A stretch of DNA of 64,000 bases, taken from Pelosinus fermentans JBW45 (lineage in GTDB: Bacteria > Bacillota > Negativicutes > DSM-13327). A program made the position numbers and the translations under genes. Positions 1-6,201 of the stretch are shown piece by piece. Each line of letters begins with the position of its first letter. Position 1 is the stretch's first letter. The stretch covers positions 4,184,501 to 4,248,500 of the forward strand of contig NZ_CP010978.1 of the NCBI RefSeq assembly GCF_000271665.2. The letters run 5' to 3'. The notes under the pieces were generated by a model that worked only from the letters and a program-made list of their open reading frames with translations, was not told the DNA's origin and ran no database searches.

Positions 1-137
1 GTTCTTCAATAGAAAAGACAGGAATATTTATTTTAGAAAATAATGCTGCCGAATGTCTCCTCTCCGATAGCATACCAGCAGAGGAAAAAGTAAAAGTAAA
101 TCAATTAGTCAAAGACATCGTTGCTTTCTTAAAGTGA
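1..137 (+). CDS. C-terminal end of an unidentified protein (5' partial)
   Basis: An open frame runs in from the left edge (first whole codon at base 3) and stops at TGA 135-137, giving about 44 residues ending IVAFLK. The tail is mixed hydrophobic and charged with no motif I recognise, so no function is assigned. A good hairpin terminator follows at 193-227, which supports this being the true 3' end of a gene transcribed rightward. Confidence 0.5.
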   Translation, partial: SSIEKTGIFILENNAAECLLSDSIPAEEKVKVNQLVKDIVAFLK

Positions 138-192
138 TTTTCTTGGTTTATGATAGGGATGATAAGTGCCAATCAATACTTATTAAAGAATG

Positions 193-227
193 AAAAAGTG
201 GCGAGAAAATATTCTCAGCCACTTTTT
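193..227. terminator. Hairpin terminator after the partial gene
   Basis: AAAAAGTGGC (193-202) pairs with GCCACTTTTT (218-227), and an inner GAGAA/TTCTC extends the stem. The right arm ends in a T-run on the plus strand, and the A-run at the left gives a T-run on the minus strand, so it could work both ways. It separates the partial gene from the ArsR gene. Confidence 0.75.
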
Positions 228-343
228 CTGCAAGAACAAGGCACCCAAATTTACATCTACCATATTGACATTTATCCATCTTCATCATATCATTATATCG
301 TAATATATAAATATATAGATAATATAGCGAGGTGAACCATTTC

Positions 344-667
344 ATGGAGCTAAATTTGCAAAAATATACAGAGCTGGCCGAGATACTCAAAGCCCTGGCC
401 CATCCAACCCGCCTCTGCATCGTAAAAGGCTTGATTGAAAAAGGGGAGTGCAACGTTACCCATATGCAAGCTTGCCTAGATATGCCCCAGTCTACTGTAT
501 CTCAGCATTTGCAGAAGTTAAAATCCGCCAACATCATCATAGGCATACGCAGTGGTCTGGAAGTAAACTACAGAATCTGCGACCAGCGGGTCGCCAAGTT
601 AGTTAATATCCTATTTGAAGAAAACATTAATAACGAATTAGAAAAAAAAGATTATCAGAGGCTATAA
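344..667 (+). CDS. ArsR-family transcriptional regulator
   Basis: A 107-residue winged-helix repressor. The ArsR signature ILKALAHPTRLCIV is near the N-terminus and the recognition helix region reads MPQSTVSQHLQKL. I start it at ATG 344 because GAGGTGA (329-335) lies eight bases upstream; the in-frame GTG at 332 overlaps that ribosome site. It lies 34 bp before the sulfur-transfer fusion gene and is presumably co-transcribed and autoregulatory. Family members of this type sense metals or reactive sulfur species. Cysteines occur at about residues 22, 32 and 40, but the inducer cannot be read from sequence. The upstream AT-rich stretch 296-328 is the likely promoter and operator region. Confidence 0.88.
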   Translation: MELNLQKYTELAEILKALAHPTRLCIVKGLIEKGECNVTHMQACLDMPQSTVSQHLQKLKSANIIIGIRSGLEVNYRICDQRVAKLVNILFEENINNELEKKDYQRL

Positions 668-701
668 TTCCCAGTGTATTTAAAAGAAGGAGGTTATTAC
701 T

Positions 702-3146
702 ATGAGTAAAAAAGTACTAATTATTGGCGGCGTAGCTGGTGGAGCTTCTGCGGCAGCGCGTCTGAGACGTCTGGATGAACATGCACAAATCATACTGTTA
801 GAACGGGATGAGCACATATCCTTTGCCAATTGCGGTCTGCCCTATTACATTGGGGAAACCATACAGGATCGAGAAAAGTTGCTGGTTCAAACGCCGAAAG
901 GCATGCAGGATCGTTTCAATATCGATGTCCGCGTCAACAGCGAGGTGACGGCACTCCATCCAGAGCGTAAGACTGTCACCATTCATAGCACAACCAAGGG
1001 GATCTATGAAGAATCCTATGATGCATTAATCCTCTCACCCGGGGCCAAACCTATCAAACCACCCATCCCTGGAATTGACAGCAAGAAGATCTTCACTCTG
1101 CGCAACATTCCTGATACTGACCGTATCAAGAAGCAAGTGGACCTTGAGGACATTCAGCGAGCGGTGGTCATTGGCGGTGGTTATATCGGCGTAGAAATGG
1201 CGGAAAACTTAAAGGAACGCGGGATGGAAGTCACCTTAGTTGAGGCTGCTCCTCACATCCTGGCACCCTTTGATTCTGATATGGTGGCCATGATGGAAAA
1301 AGAATTGGAAGAGAACGGCGTCCGGCTGCTCCTCAATGATGGCGTAAAAGCCTTCCAGGAAAAGAGTACTGGATTAGATGTGGTATTGAGCAGCGGTACC
1401 ACCCTTACTGCCGACCTAGTCATCCTAGCCATCGGCGTTGCTCCGGACACGAGTTTCGTTAAAGAAAGCGGCATCCAATTGGGAGCTCGTGGACATATTC
1501 TGGTCAACGACCATATGGAAACCTCCATTCCCGATATCTATGCTGTGGGAGACGCTATCGAAGTGAAAGATTTCGTCAATGAGCAGGGTGCTGCCATTCC
1601 TCTAGCCGGACCGGCTAATAAGCAAGGACGCATTGTTGCCGATAATATTGCCGGCATCTCCTCCACTTTCAAAGGTACACAAGGAACCTCCATTATTAAG
1701 GTCTTTTCTCTGACTGGGGCCACCACTGGCAACAACGAAAGGAATTTAAAGCGTCTGGGTCTCCCTTATCAGGTAGTCTATGTCCATCCTTTCTCCCATG
1801 CCACATACTACCCTGGCGCTTTACAACTTTCCTTGAAACTCCTGTTCAACGGGGAAGGTCGCATCCTTGGCGCCCAAGGAATCGGTATAGAAGGCATAGA
1901 CAAGAGTATTGATGTCATTGCTACCACCATGCGCCTGAGTGGAACGATATATGATCTTACGGAGCTGGAACTCGCTTACGCTCCCCCCTATTCTTCTGCT
2001 AAGGATCCGGTGAACATGCTGGGCTTTGCCGCTGAAAATATTTTAGCCAAGCGCACCGAAGTCTTTACCTACGAAACTCTACAGGAGTATGACCAGGAGC
2101 ATACAATCCTTTTGGATGTTCGATCTCCACTGGAATTTGCTAACGGTCATCTAGATGGTGCCATCAATATTCCCTTAGATACGCTGCGGCAACGCCTTTC
2201 TGAACTGGATAAGGATAAACTCATCCTGGCTTATTGCAAAATGGGTCTACAAGGCTATCTTGCTTCCCGTATCTTGCGTCAAAATGGCTTTAAGGTAAAG
2301 AATATGACCGGTGGCTTCAAGTCTGCCTCCATCTTCTTTCCTTCCCAAGATACACCAAATTCCATTTCAAACCAGATAGCACCCGCAGCATCCTCTACTT
2401 CCTTTGACCGCTTTCTCGATGCCTGCGGCTTATCTTGTCCCGGCCCACTGATGCAGTTAAAATCAGTTATCGATGAAATGAAGGAGAATGAAATTCTGCA
2501 AGTAACGGCTTCCGATCCAGGTTTCACGGAAGATGTCAAAGCTTGGTGCTTGCGAACCCATAACTCCCTACTCGATTTGAGTAAAAACAAAGGTATCATC
2601 ACCGCCCTCATCAAAAAGGGTAGCGTTCCTCTTCCTCTAGCCGCCCCAGTTACCACGCAGCCCTTAGGTCCAGCCAAGGACAATAAGACTATTGTAGTAT
2701 TTAGTGGCGATCTAGACAAAGCCATGGCTGCCTTTATCATAGCTAATGGCGCCGCCTCCATGGGAAAAAAGGTCACCTTATTTTTCACCTTCTGGGGCCT
2801 AAACATCCTGCGCAAACCAGAACGTATTCCTGTCAAGAAAGGATTCATGGATAAGATGTTCGGTTTTATGATGCCGCGTGGCAGCAAGGCGCTGAAGCTC
2901 TCCAACATGAACATGCTGGGCATGGGCACCCAGATGATGCGGATGGTGATGAAGAATAAGAACGTCTCTTCTTTGGAAGAACTCATCCAATCTGCCATGG
3001 CAGCAGGCATCGAGATCGTAGCCTGCCAAATGTCCCTAGACGTCATGGGCCTAAAACAAGAAGAACTCCTAGACGGCGTCAAGGTTGGTGGTGTCGGCTA
3101 CTATCTTAGCGAAGCGGAAGATTCTAATGTGAACCTGTTTATCTGA
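702..3146 (+). CDS. CoA-disulfide reductase-like / rhodanese / TusA / DsrE fusion
   Basis: An 814-residue cytoplasmic enzyme with four sulfur-handling modules. Residues 1 to about 445 form a FAD/NAD(P)H pyridine-nucleotide disulfide oxidoreductase with GGVAGG near the N-terminus and the single redox cysteine Cys44 in SFANCGLPYY, as in CoA-disulfide and CoA-persulfide reductases. A rhodanese domain follows (about 453-550, LDVRSPLEF, active-site Cys near 512 in AYCKMGLQGY). Next is a TusA/SirA domain with CGLSCPGP (Cys near 579), then a DsrE-like domain from about 663 to the end. Such fusions are known from Firmicutes and are thought to move persulfide sulfur between carriers. AAGGAGG precedes ATG 702. 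The upstream ArsR regulator suggests induction by sulfane sulfur or metal stress; that part is inference. Confidence 0.9.
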   Translation: MSKKVLIIGGVAGGASAAARLRRLDEHAQIILLERDEHISFANCGLPYYIGETIQDREKLLVQTPKGMQDRFNIDVRVNSEVTALHPERKTVTIHSTTKGIYEESYDALILSPGAKPIKPPIPGIDSKKIFTLRNIPDTDRIKKQVDLEDIQRAVVIGGGYIGVEMAENLKERGMEVTLVEAAPHILAPFDSDMVAMMEKELEENGVRLLLNDGVKAFQEKSTGLDVVLSSGTTLTADLVILAIGVAPDTSFVKESGIQLGARGHILVNDHMETSIPDIYAVGDAIEVKDFVNEQGAAIPLAGPANKQGRIVADNIAGISSTFKGTQGTSIIKVFSLTGATTGNNERNLKRLGLPYQVVYVHPFSHATYYPGALQLSLKLLFNGEGRILGAQGIGIEGIDKSIDVIATTMRLSGTIYDLTELELAYAPPYSSAKDPVNMLGFAAENILAKRTEVFTYETLQEYDQEHTILLDVRSPLEFANGHLDGAINIPLDTLRQRLSELDKDKLILAYCKMGLQGYLASRILRQNGFKVKNMTGGFKSASIFFPSQDTPNSISNQIAPAASSTSFDRFLDACGLSCPGPLMQLKSVIDEMKENEILQVTASDPGFTEDVKAWCLRTHNSLLDLSKNKGIITALIKKGSVPLPLAAPVTTQPLGPAKDNKTIVVFSGDLDKAMAAFIIANGAASMGKKVTLFFTFWGLNILRKPERIPVKKGFMDKMFGFMMPRGSKALKLSNMNMLGMGTQMMRMVMKNKNVSSLEELIQSAMAAGIEIVACQMSLDVMGLKQEELLDGVKVGGVGYYLSEAEDSNVNLFI

Positions 3147-3210
3147 TTTAGAATTGGAGGCCAGTCAAAATAGTGGTATGAGCTTGCTTAGCCTTAAATT
3201 CATATTAAAA

Positions 3211-3254
3211 GCAAACAAGTCGCTACCACTTTCATGTGATAGCGACTTGTTTGC
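3211..3254. terminator. Bidirectional terminator between convergent genes
   Basis: A perfect 15-bp inverted repeat, GCAAACAAGTCGCTA (3211-3225) and its complement (3240-3254), with a 14-nt loop. It lies between the convergent fusion gene ending at 3146 and the thioredoxin-like gene ending at 3259. Confidence 0.8.
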
Positions 3255-3258
3255 TTCT

Positions 3259-3495
3259 TTAGCTATTAAGCAAAGCTTTAATTTCCTCTTTATTCGGAAC
3301 TTTACCAGATACTTTTACTACACCATCAACAACCAATGCTGGCGTGGACATAACGCCATACTTCATAATTTCCTTAATATTTTCCACTTTTACAAACTCA
3401 GCATTAATCCCAAGTTCCTCTGCGGCTTGTTTCGTTGTCTCTAGTAATGTGCTGCATTTCTGACATCCCATACCCAATATTTCAATCTTCATCAT
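3259..3495 (-). CDS. Small thioredoxin-like protein with CxxC (redox-active disulfide protein 2 family)
   Basis: A 78-residue thioredoxin-fold protein. The active-site motif GMGCQKC is at residues 8-14 and the cis-proline segment STPALVVDG follows, matching the small redox-active disulfide/thioredoxin-3 family. Two adjacent ATGs (3495 and 3492) sit behind a GAGAGAGG ribosome site. It is the last gene of an ArsR, thioredoxin-like and permease cluster on the minus strand. Very similar clusters carry a permease of the ArsP/DUF318 type, so it probably supplies a thiol or metal-handling function to the transporter. The exact substrate is not visible from sequence. Confidence 0.88.
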   Translation of the reverse strand: MMKIEILGMGCQKCSTLLETTKQAAEELGINAEFVKVENIKEIMKYGVMSTPALVVDGVVKVSGKVPNKEEIKALLNS

Positions 3496-3513
3496 TAAAA
3501 AAACCTCTCTCTT

Positions 3514-3840
3514 TTATTTAACATCCTGTAATAATGTTTTACTCTGATTTACCTGCTCAATCACCAGCGCTTCTGCAAGCTGCAGAATTTCTATAACAGT
3601 CGGATAGAGTGCAGTATAAAAAACGCGAGTTCCATCTTTTCTTGATGCAATTAACCCTTGTTTTTTCAATATGCTTAAATGTTGGGATAAATTTGATTGT
3701 TCAACACCCATTTCCTCGATTAATTCACACACACATCGTTCACCTGATTCCAACAATTTCAGAATTTGAATTCGAGCTGGATGGGCGAGTACTTTGAATA
3801 GCTCTACTTTTAAATTCATAATCACTTTTTGATTTCCCAT
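3514..3840 (-). CDS. ArsR-family metal-responsive regulator
   Basis: A 108-residue ArsR/SmtB repressor: VLAHPARIQILKLLESGE, then the metal-site type motif ERCVCELIEEMG, then the helix-turn-helix segment VEQSNLSQHLSIL and the wing DGTRVFYTA. The CVC pair in the alpha-3 helix is the classical thiolate sensor site for As(III), Sb(III), Cd(II) or Pb(II). It lies between the permease (79 bp upstream) and the thioredoxin-like gene (18 bp downstream), so all three probably form one minus-strand operon. Its likely operator is the 40-bp palindrome at 4887-4926, which is inference. Confidence 0.9.
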   Translation of the reverse strand: MGNQKVIMNLKVELFKVLAHPARIQILKLLESGERCVCELIEEMGVEQSNLSQHLSILKKQGLIASRKDGTRVFYTALYPTVIEILQLAEALVIEQVNQSKTLLQDVK

Positions 3841-3919
3841 CTTACATCCCCCTGCTAATTCCTAAATATAATAGTACTATATTCAGTATCTTGCTCAAAT
3901 CAGGTAATGTCAATCTCTT

Positions 3920-4876
3920 TTATAAAACAATATTAAACATATAACCAGTTAACGTAATTGCCACTACCAGAATACTTACAAATATTGCAATTAATTTAGG
4001 TTTTAACACATTGCGCAATATAATCATCTCAGGTAGGCTCAAGGCTGTGACCGACATCATAAAAGCAAGAACCGTTCCCATACTCATACCCTTTTCCATT
4101 AAAGCATAGACAATCGGTATTACCCCGGCAGCATTTGAATAAAGGGGTACCCCTACCAATACAGCCAATGGTACTGCAAAAAGGTTATCCTTCCCTGCAT
4201 AATCTGCCAGAAAATCCTGTGGCGCATAACCATGAATAAAACCGCCTAAACTGATCGCAATAACCACATATAGCCATACCTTCCGCAGAATCTCTTTCGT
4301 ATAGTCTTTCGCATATTGTAGTCTAGCTGCTACGGTCATGCTCTCGATTTCATTTTGTCCAACTTTCATCTGGTAAACATATTCTTCTACCAAATGCTCT
4401 AATTTAAATTTTCCAATAATATACCCAGAAATAATAGCGACTAATACACCTGTTGATATATAAATCATCGCAATTTTCCAGCCGAACATGCCCCATAGTA
4501 AAACTAATGCTACCTCATTTACCATTGGTGATGAAATCAAAAAAGAAAAGGTAACTCCTAACGGAACCCCAGATTCAACAAAACCAATAAACACAGGCAC
4601 TGCCGAGCAGGAACAAAAGGGTGTGACAATTCCGAGTAATGCTGCCAAAATATTTCCTAAAAATTCCCTCTTGTGACTCAGTAGTTGTTTCGTGCGTTCT
4701 GGTGGGAAATAGGTTCTTATGATTGATACAAAAAAGATAATGATGGCTAACATTATAAATATTTTCAGCGAATCATAAATAAAAAAATTTACCGCATCCC
4801 CTAATTTAGATCCCTTTGTGATTTCAAAAACTTGATATGTCATATAATCTGCAAAAACATCCAACAAAATACTCAC
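3920..4876 (-). CDS. Permease of the DUF318/ArsP family (metal or organoarsenical efflux)
   Basis: A 318-residue integral membrane protein with about eight to ten hydrophobic segments. TPFCSCSAVPVFIGF near residue 95 is the family-diagnostic Cys-Ser-Cys loop. A second, related half follows (PLYSNAAGVIPIVYALMEKG), as in two-fold repeat permeases. It is the promoter-proximal gene of the ArsR operon. Members of this family export trivalent organoarsenicals or heavy metals; the substrate here is unknown. The start is uncertain. GTG 4876 has AGAAGG only about two bases upstream, and the in-frame TTG codons at 4867 and 4864 fit GGTGAG spacing better. Confidence 0.88.
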   Translation of the reverse strand: MSILLDVFADYMTYQVFEITKGSKLGDAVNFFIYDSLKIFIMLAIIIFFVSIIRTYFPPERTKQLLSHKREFLGNILAALLGIVTPFCSCSAVPVFIGFVESGVPLGVTFSFLISSPMVNEVALVLLWGMFGWKIAMIYISTGVLVAIISGYIIGKFKLEHLVEEYVYQMKVGQNEIESMTVAARLQYAKDYTKEILRKVWLYVVIAISLGGFIHGYAPQDFLADYAGKDNLFAVPLAVLVGVPLYSNAAGVIPIVYALMEKGMSMGTVLAFMMSVTALSLPEMIILRNVLKPKLIAIFVSILVVAITLTGYMFNIVL

Positions 4877-4886
4877 CGCCTTCTTT

Positions 4887-4926
4887 AATAATTAATATAT
4901 TATAATATTATAATATATTAATTATT
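4887..4926. promoter_or_regulatory. Perfect 40-bp AT-only palindrome upstream of the permease operon
   Basis: The 40 bases are identical to their own reverse complement (centre between 4906 and 4907) and contain no G or C. The palindrome begins 11 bp upstream of the permease GTG. Its place just ahead of an ArsR-controlled operon suggests the operator plus core promoter. Internal TATAAT-like hexamers occur on both strands. Confidence 0.6.
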
Positions 4927-5096
4927 GCGTCAAGTAATTTTTAGTCAATTAATTTGGAAACAGCATAGTTCTATTCCAAAATAAGATGCGTTACCTATGG
5001 CAAAAAACGTGCTTCCCTCAATATAAACTTATTCTCACAAATTACCTACTGCTTTTATAATGCATTATAATCGAAATTCCTATAAAAAAAGATGAC

Positions 5097-5126
5097 CTTA
5101 CTTATAAAGATATTCCTATAAGTAAG
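5097..5126 (-). terminator. Probable terminator of the 22-codon unit
   Basis: CTTACTTATA (5097-5106) pairs with TATAAGTAAG (5117-5126). Reading leftward on the minus strand, a run of seven T (plus-strand 5085-5091) lies about six bases beyond the stem. It ends the short transcription unit that starts near 5284. Confidence 0.45.
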
Positions 5127-5148
5127 ATCCAGCGGCAAAATTTATGTA

Positions 5149-5217
5149 TTAACGTTGAAATATTATTTTAAAAAGATGAACAACAGGTAATAATTTCTTT
5201 ATTTTCGCTTGATACAT
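5149..5217 (-). CDS. Candidate 22-residue small protein
   Basis: ATG 5217 to TAA 5149 encodes MYQAKIKKLLPVVHLFKIIF plus QR, a basic and amphipathic peptide. Evidence for a real gene is contextual. There is a strong ribosome site GGAGGG seven bases upstream and a sigma-A-like promoter TTACAC, 17 bp, TATAAT (5291-5319, minus strand). A 19-bp palindrome lies between promoter and ATG, and a hairpin follows the stop. It might be a leader peptide, a small membrane-active peptide, or the remnant of a deleted gene. I know of no family. Confidence 0.45.
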   Translation of the reverse strand: MYQAKIKKLLPVVHLFKIIFQR

Positions 5218-5231
5218 TCAACACCCTCCAT

Positions 5232-5250
5232 GTTAGTTATCATAACTAAC
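5232..5250. promoter_or_regulatory. 19-bp palindromic operator-like site
   Basis: GTTAGTTAT, one central base, then ATAACTAAC: a perfect 9-1-9 palindrome between the promoter (5291-5319) and the ribosome site of the 22-codon unit. The form is typical of sites bound by dimeric MarR- or TetR-class repressors. The cognate regulator is unknown. Confidence 0.5.
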
Positions 5251-5290
5251 TAGCCTTCATTCTGGTGGCATACTTGACATAATTATTTGT

Positions 5291-5319
5291 ATTATACACA
5301 TAACCAAAAACTGGTGTAA
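5291..5319 (-). promoter_or_regulatory. Sigma-A-type promoter for the 22-codon unit
   Basis: On the minus strand TTACAC (5319-5314) is followed after exactly 17 bp by a consensus TATAAT (5296-5291). Transcription would start near 5284, giving a leader of roughly 65 nt that contains the 5232-5250 palindrome. Confidence 0.55.
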
Positions 5320-5458
5320 TCATACTTTCTTTCTATATTTTTCACACCCGTCACTTATTGTGAATACAGCGTATGTCGTAAATAATATGGCTTCATAATG
5401 ACGCCCTTTCGCCGTGATCAAGGCACAAAATAGATAAATTACTAACAATCACCAATTT

Positions 5459-5731
5459 CTATTTTCTACCAATCTCTAAATAAGATAGCATTAGCTTTCT
5501 ATTAAGGACAATATGTACCAATCCCGCTCCAATAAAGACAAATCCAACCCATTCATGAGCTTTTTTAGGATAAAACGGCATTTTTCCCCTCACTATTGAT
5601 TTATCACCACCATGATTACCTAGCATTTGCTGCTGAACATTTTGAGGTTTGGGTACAACAGCCATCTGTACCCCCGATACAGATAAAATGATGAATGCGA
5701 TCATCAATATAATGGATGTAATTCTTCTCAT
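5459..5731 (-). CDS. DUF4405-like small membrane protein
   Basis: A 90-residue protein with an N-terminal hydrophobic helix (about residues 6-26, could act as a signal anchor), a polar middle segment, then HEWVGFVFIGAGLVHIVLNRK, a second membrane helix. The two histidines about 13 residues apart resemble the cytochrome-b561-like DUF4405 helices, where they may ligate haem; that is family knowledge and not proven here. The ribosome site GTGGGAG precedes ATG 5731. No partner genes are adjacent, and the 205 bases downstream up to the 22-codon unit's promoter region carry no gene I can see. Confidence 0.65.
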   Translation of the reverse strand: MRRITSIILMIAFIILSVSGVQMAVVPKPQNVQQQMLGNHGGDKSIVRGKMPFYPKKAHEWVGFVFIGAGLVHIVLNRKLMLSYLEIGRK

Positions 5732-5950
5732 AATTCACTCCCACCTTTACATTACTAATTATAAATCAAAAATGTTACAACTTTGTTACGATACGTACTC
5801 TATCTGCCATGATATTCCCAGCTTTCAAGAATACATGCTATGAGTTTCCTGATGTAGTATGCCTTAGATTTTATAGATTAATTGTATTACAGTCTGAATA
5901 ACTAATCAATTCATAAGCAGCAGCAATCATCTAGATATAGTTCTACACAG

Positions 5951-5966
5951 TGGCAGGCAAGTTGCA
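5951..5966 (+). promoter_or_regulatory. Sigma-54-like promoter motif
   Basis: TGGCAGGCAAGTTGCA matches the -24/-12 consensus TGGCAYG-N4-TTGCA with correct GG-to-GC spacing and one mismatch in the least constrained part. It points toward the PEP-synthase-like gene, which starts about 236 bp downstream. I see no other gene in 5732-6195. Confidence 0.4.
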
Positions 5967-6201
5967 CCCAACCATGCTTGAAAAAGTCGGGGCGAACATT
6001 CTTAACCAGGCAAATCAATTTGCTTAGAATACTATATAGGGCTTACTTGGCGAACCTTAATTTCAGTCATTCTTGTTTTTTAGTGATGAGTGAAAAACGA
6101 GTCCTACAAAACAGCAACGAATAGTTAAGAAAGCCAGCGGGTAAGATACCTATATTGAAAACAACTATAACCGATAAGGATATGCGAGGAGCAATTTGCT
6201 G

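Noticed and set aside
2279-3082. 267-codon open frame on the minus strand
   Set aside because: Lies wholly opposite the sulfur-transfer fusion gene, has no ribosome site and no recognisable domain; the plus-strand frame has clear motifs throughout.
3154-3444. 96-codon plus-strand frame after the fusion gene
   Set aside because: Runs through the terminator hairpin and opposite the thioredoxin-like gene.
5732-6195. Search for a rifamycin-associated element (RAE) ahead of the Rph-like gene
   Set aside because: No 19-bp RAE-like palindrome found; so drug-inducible control is not supported by sequence.
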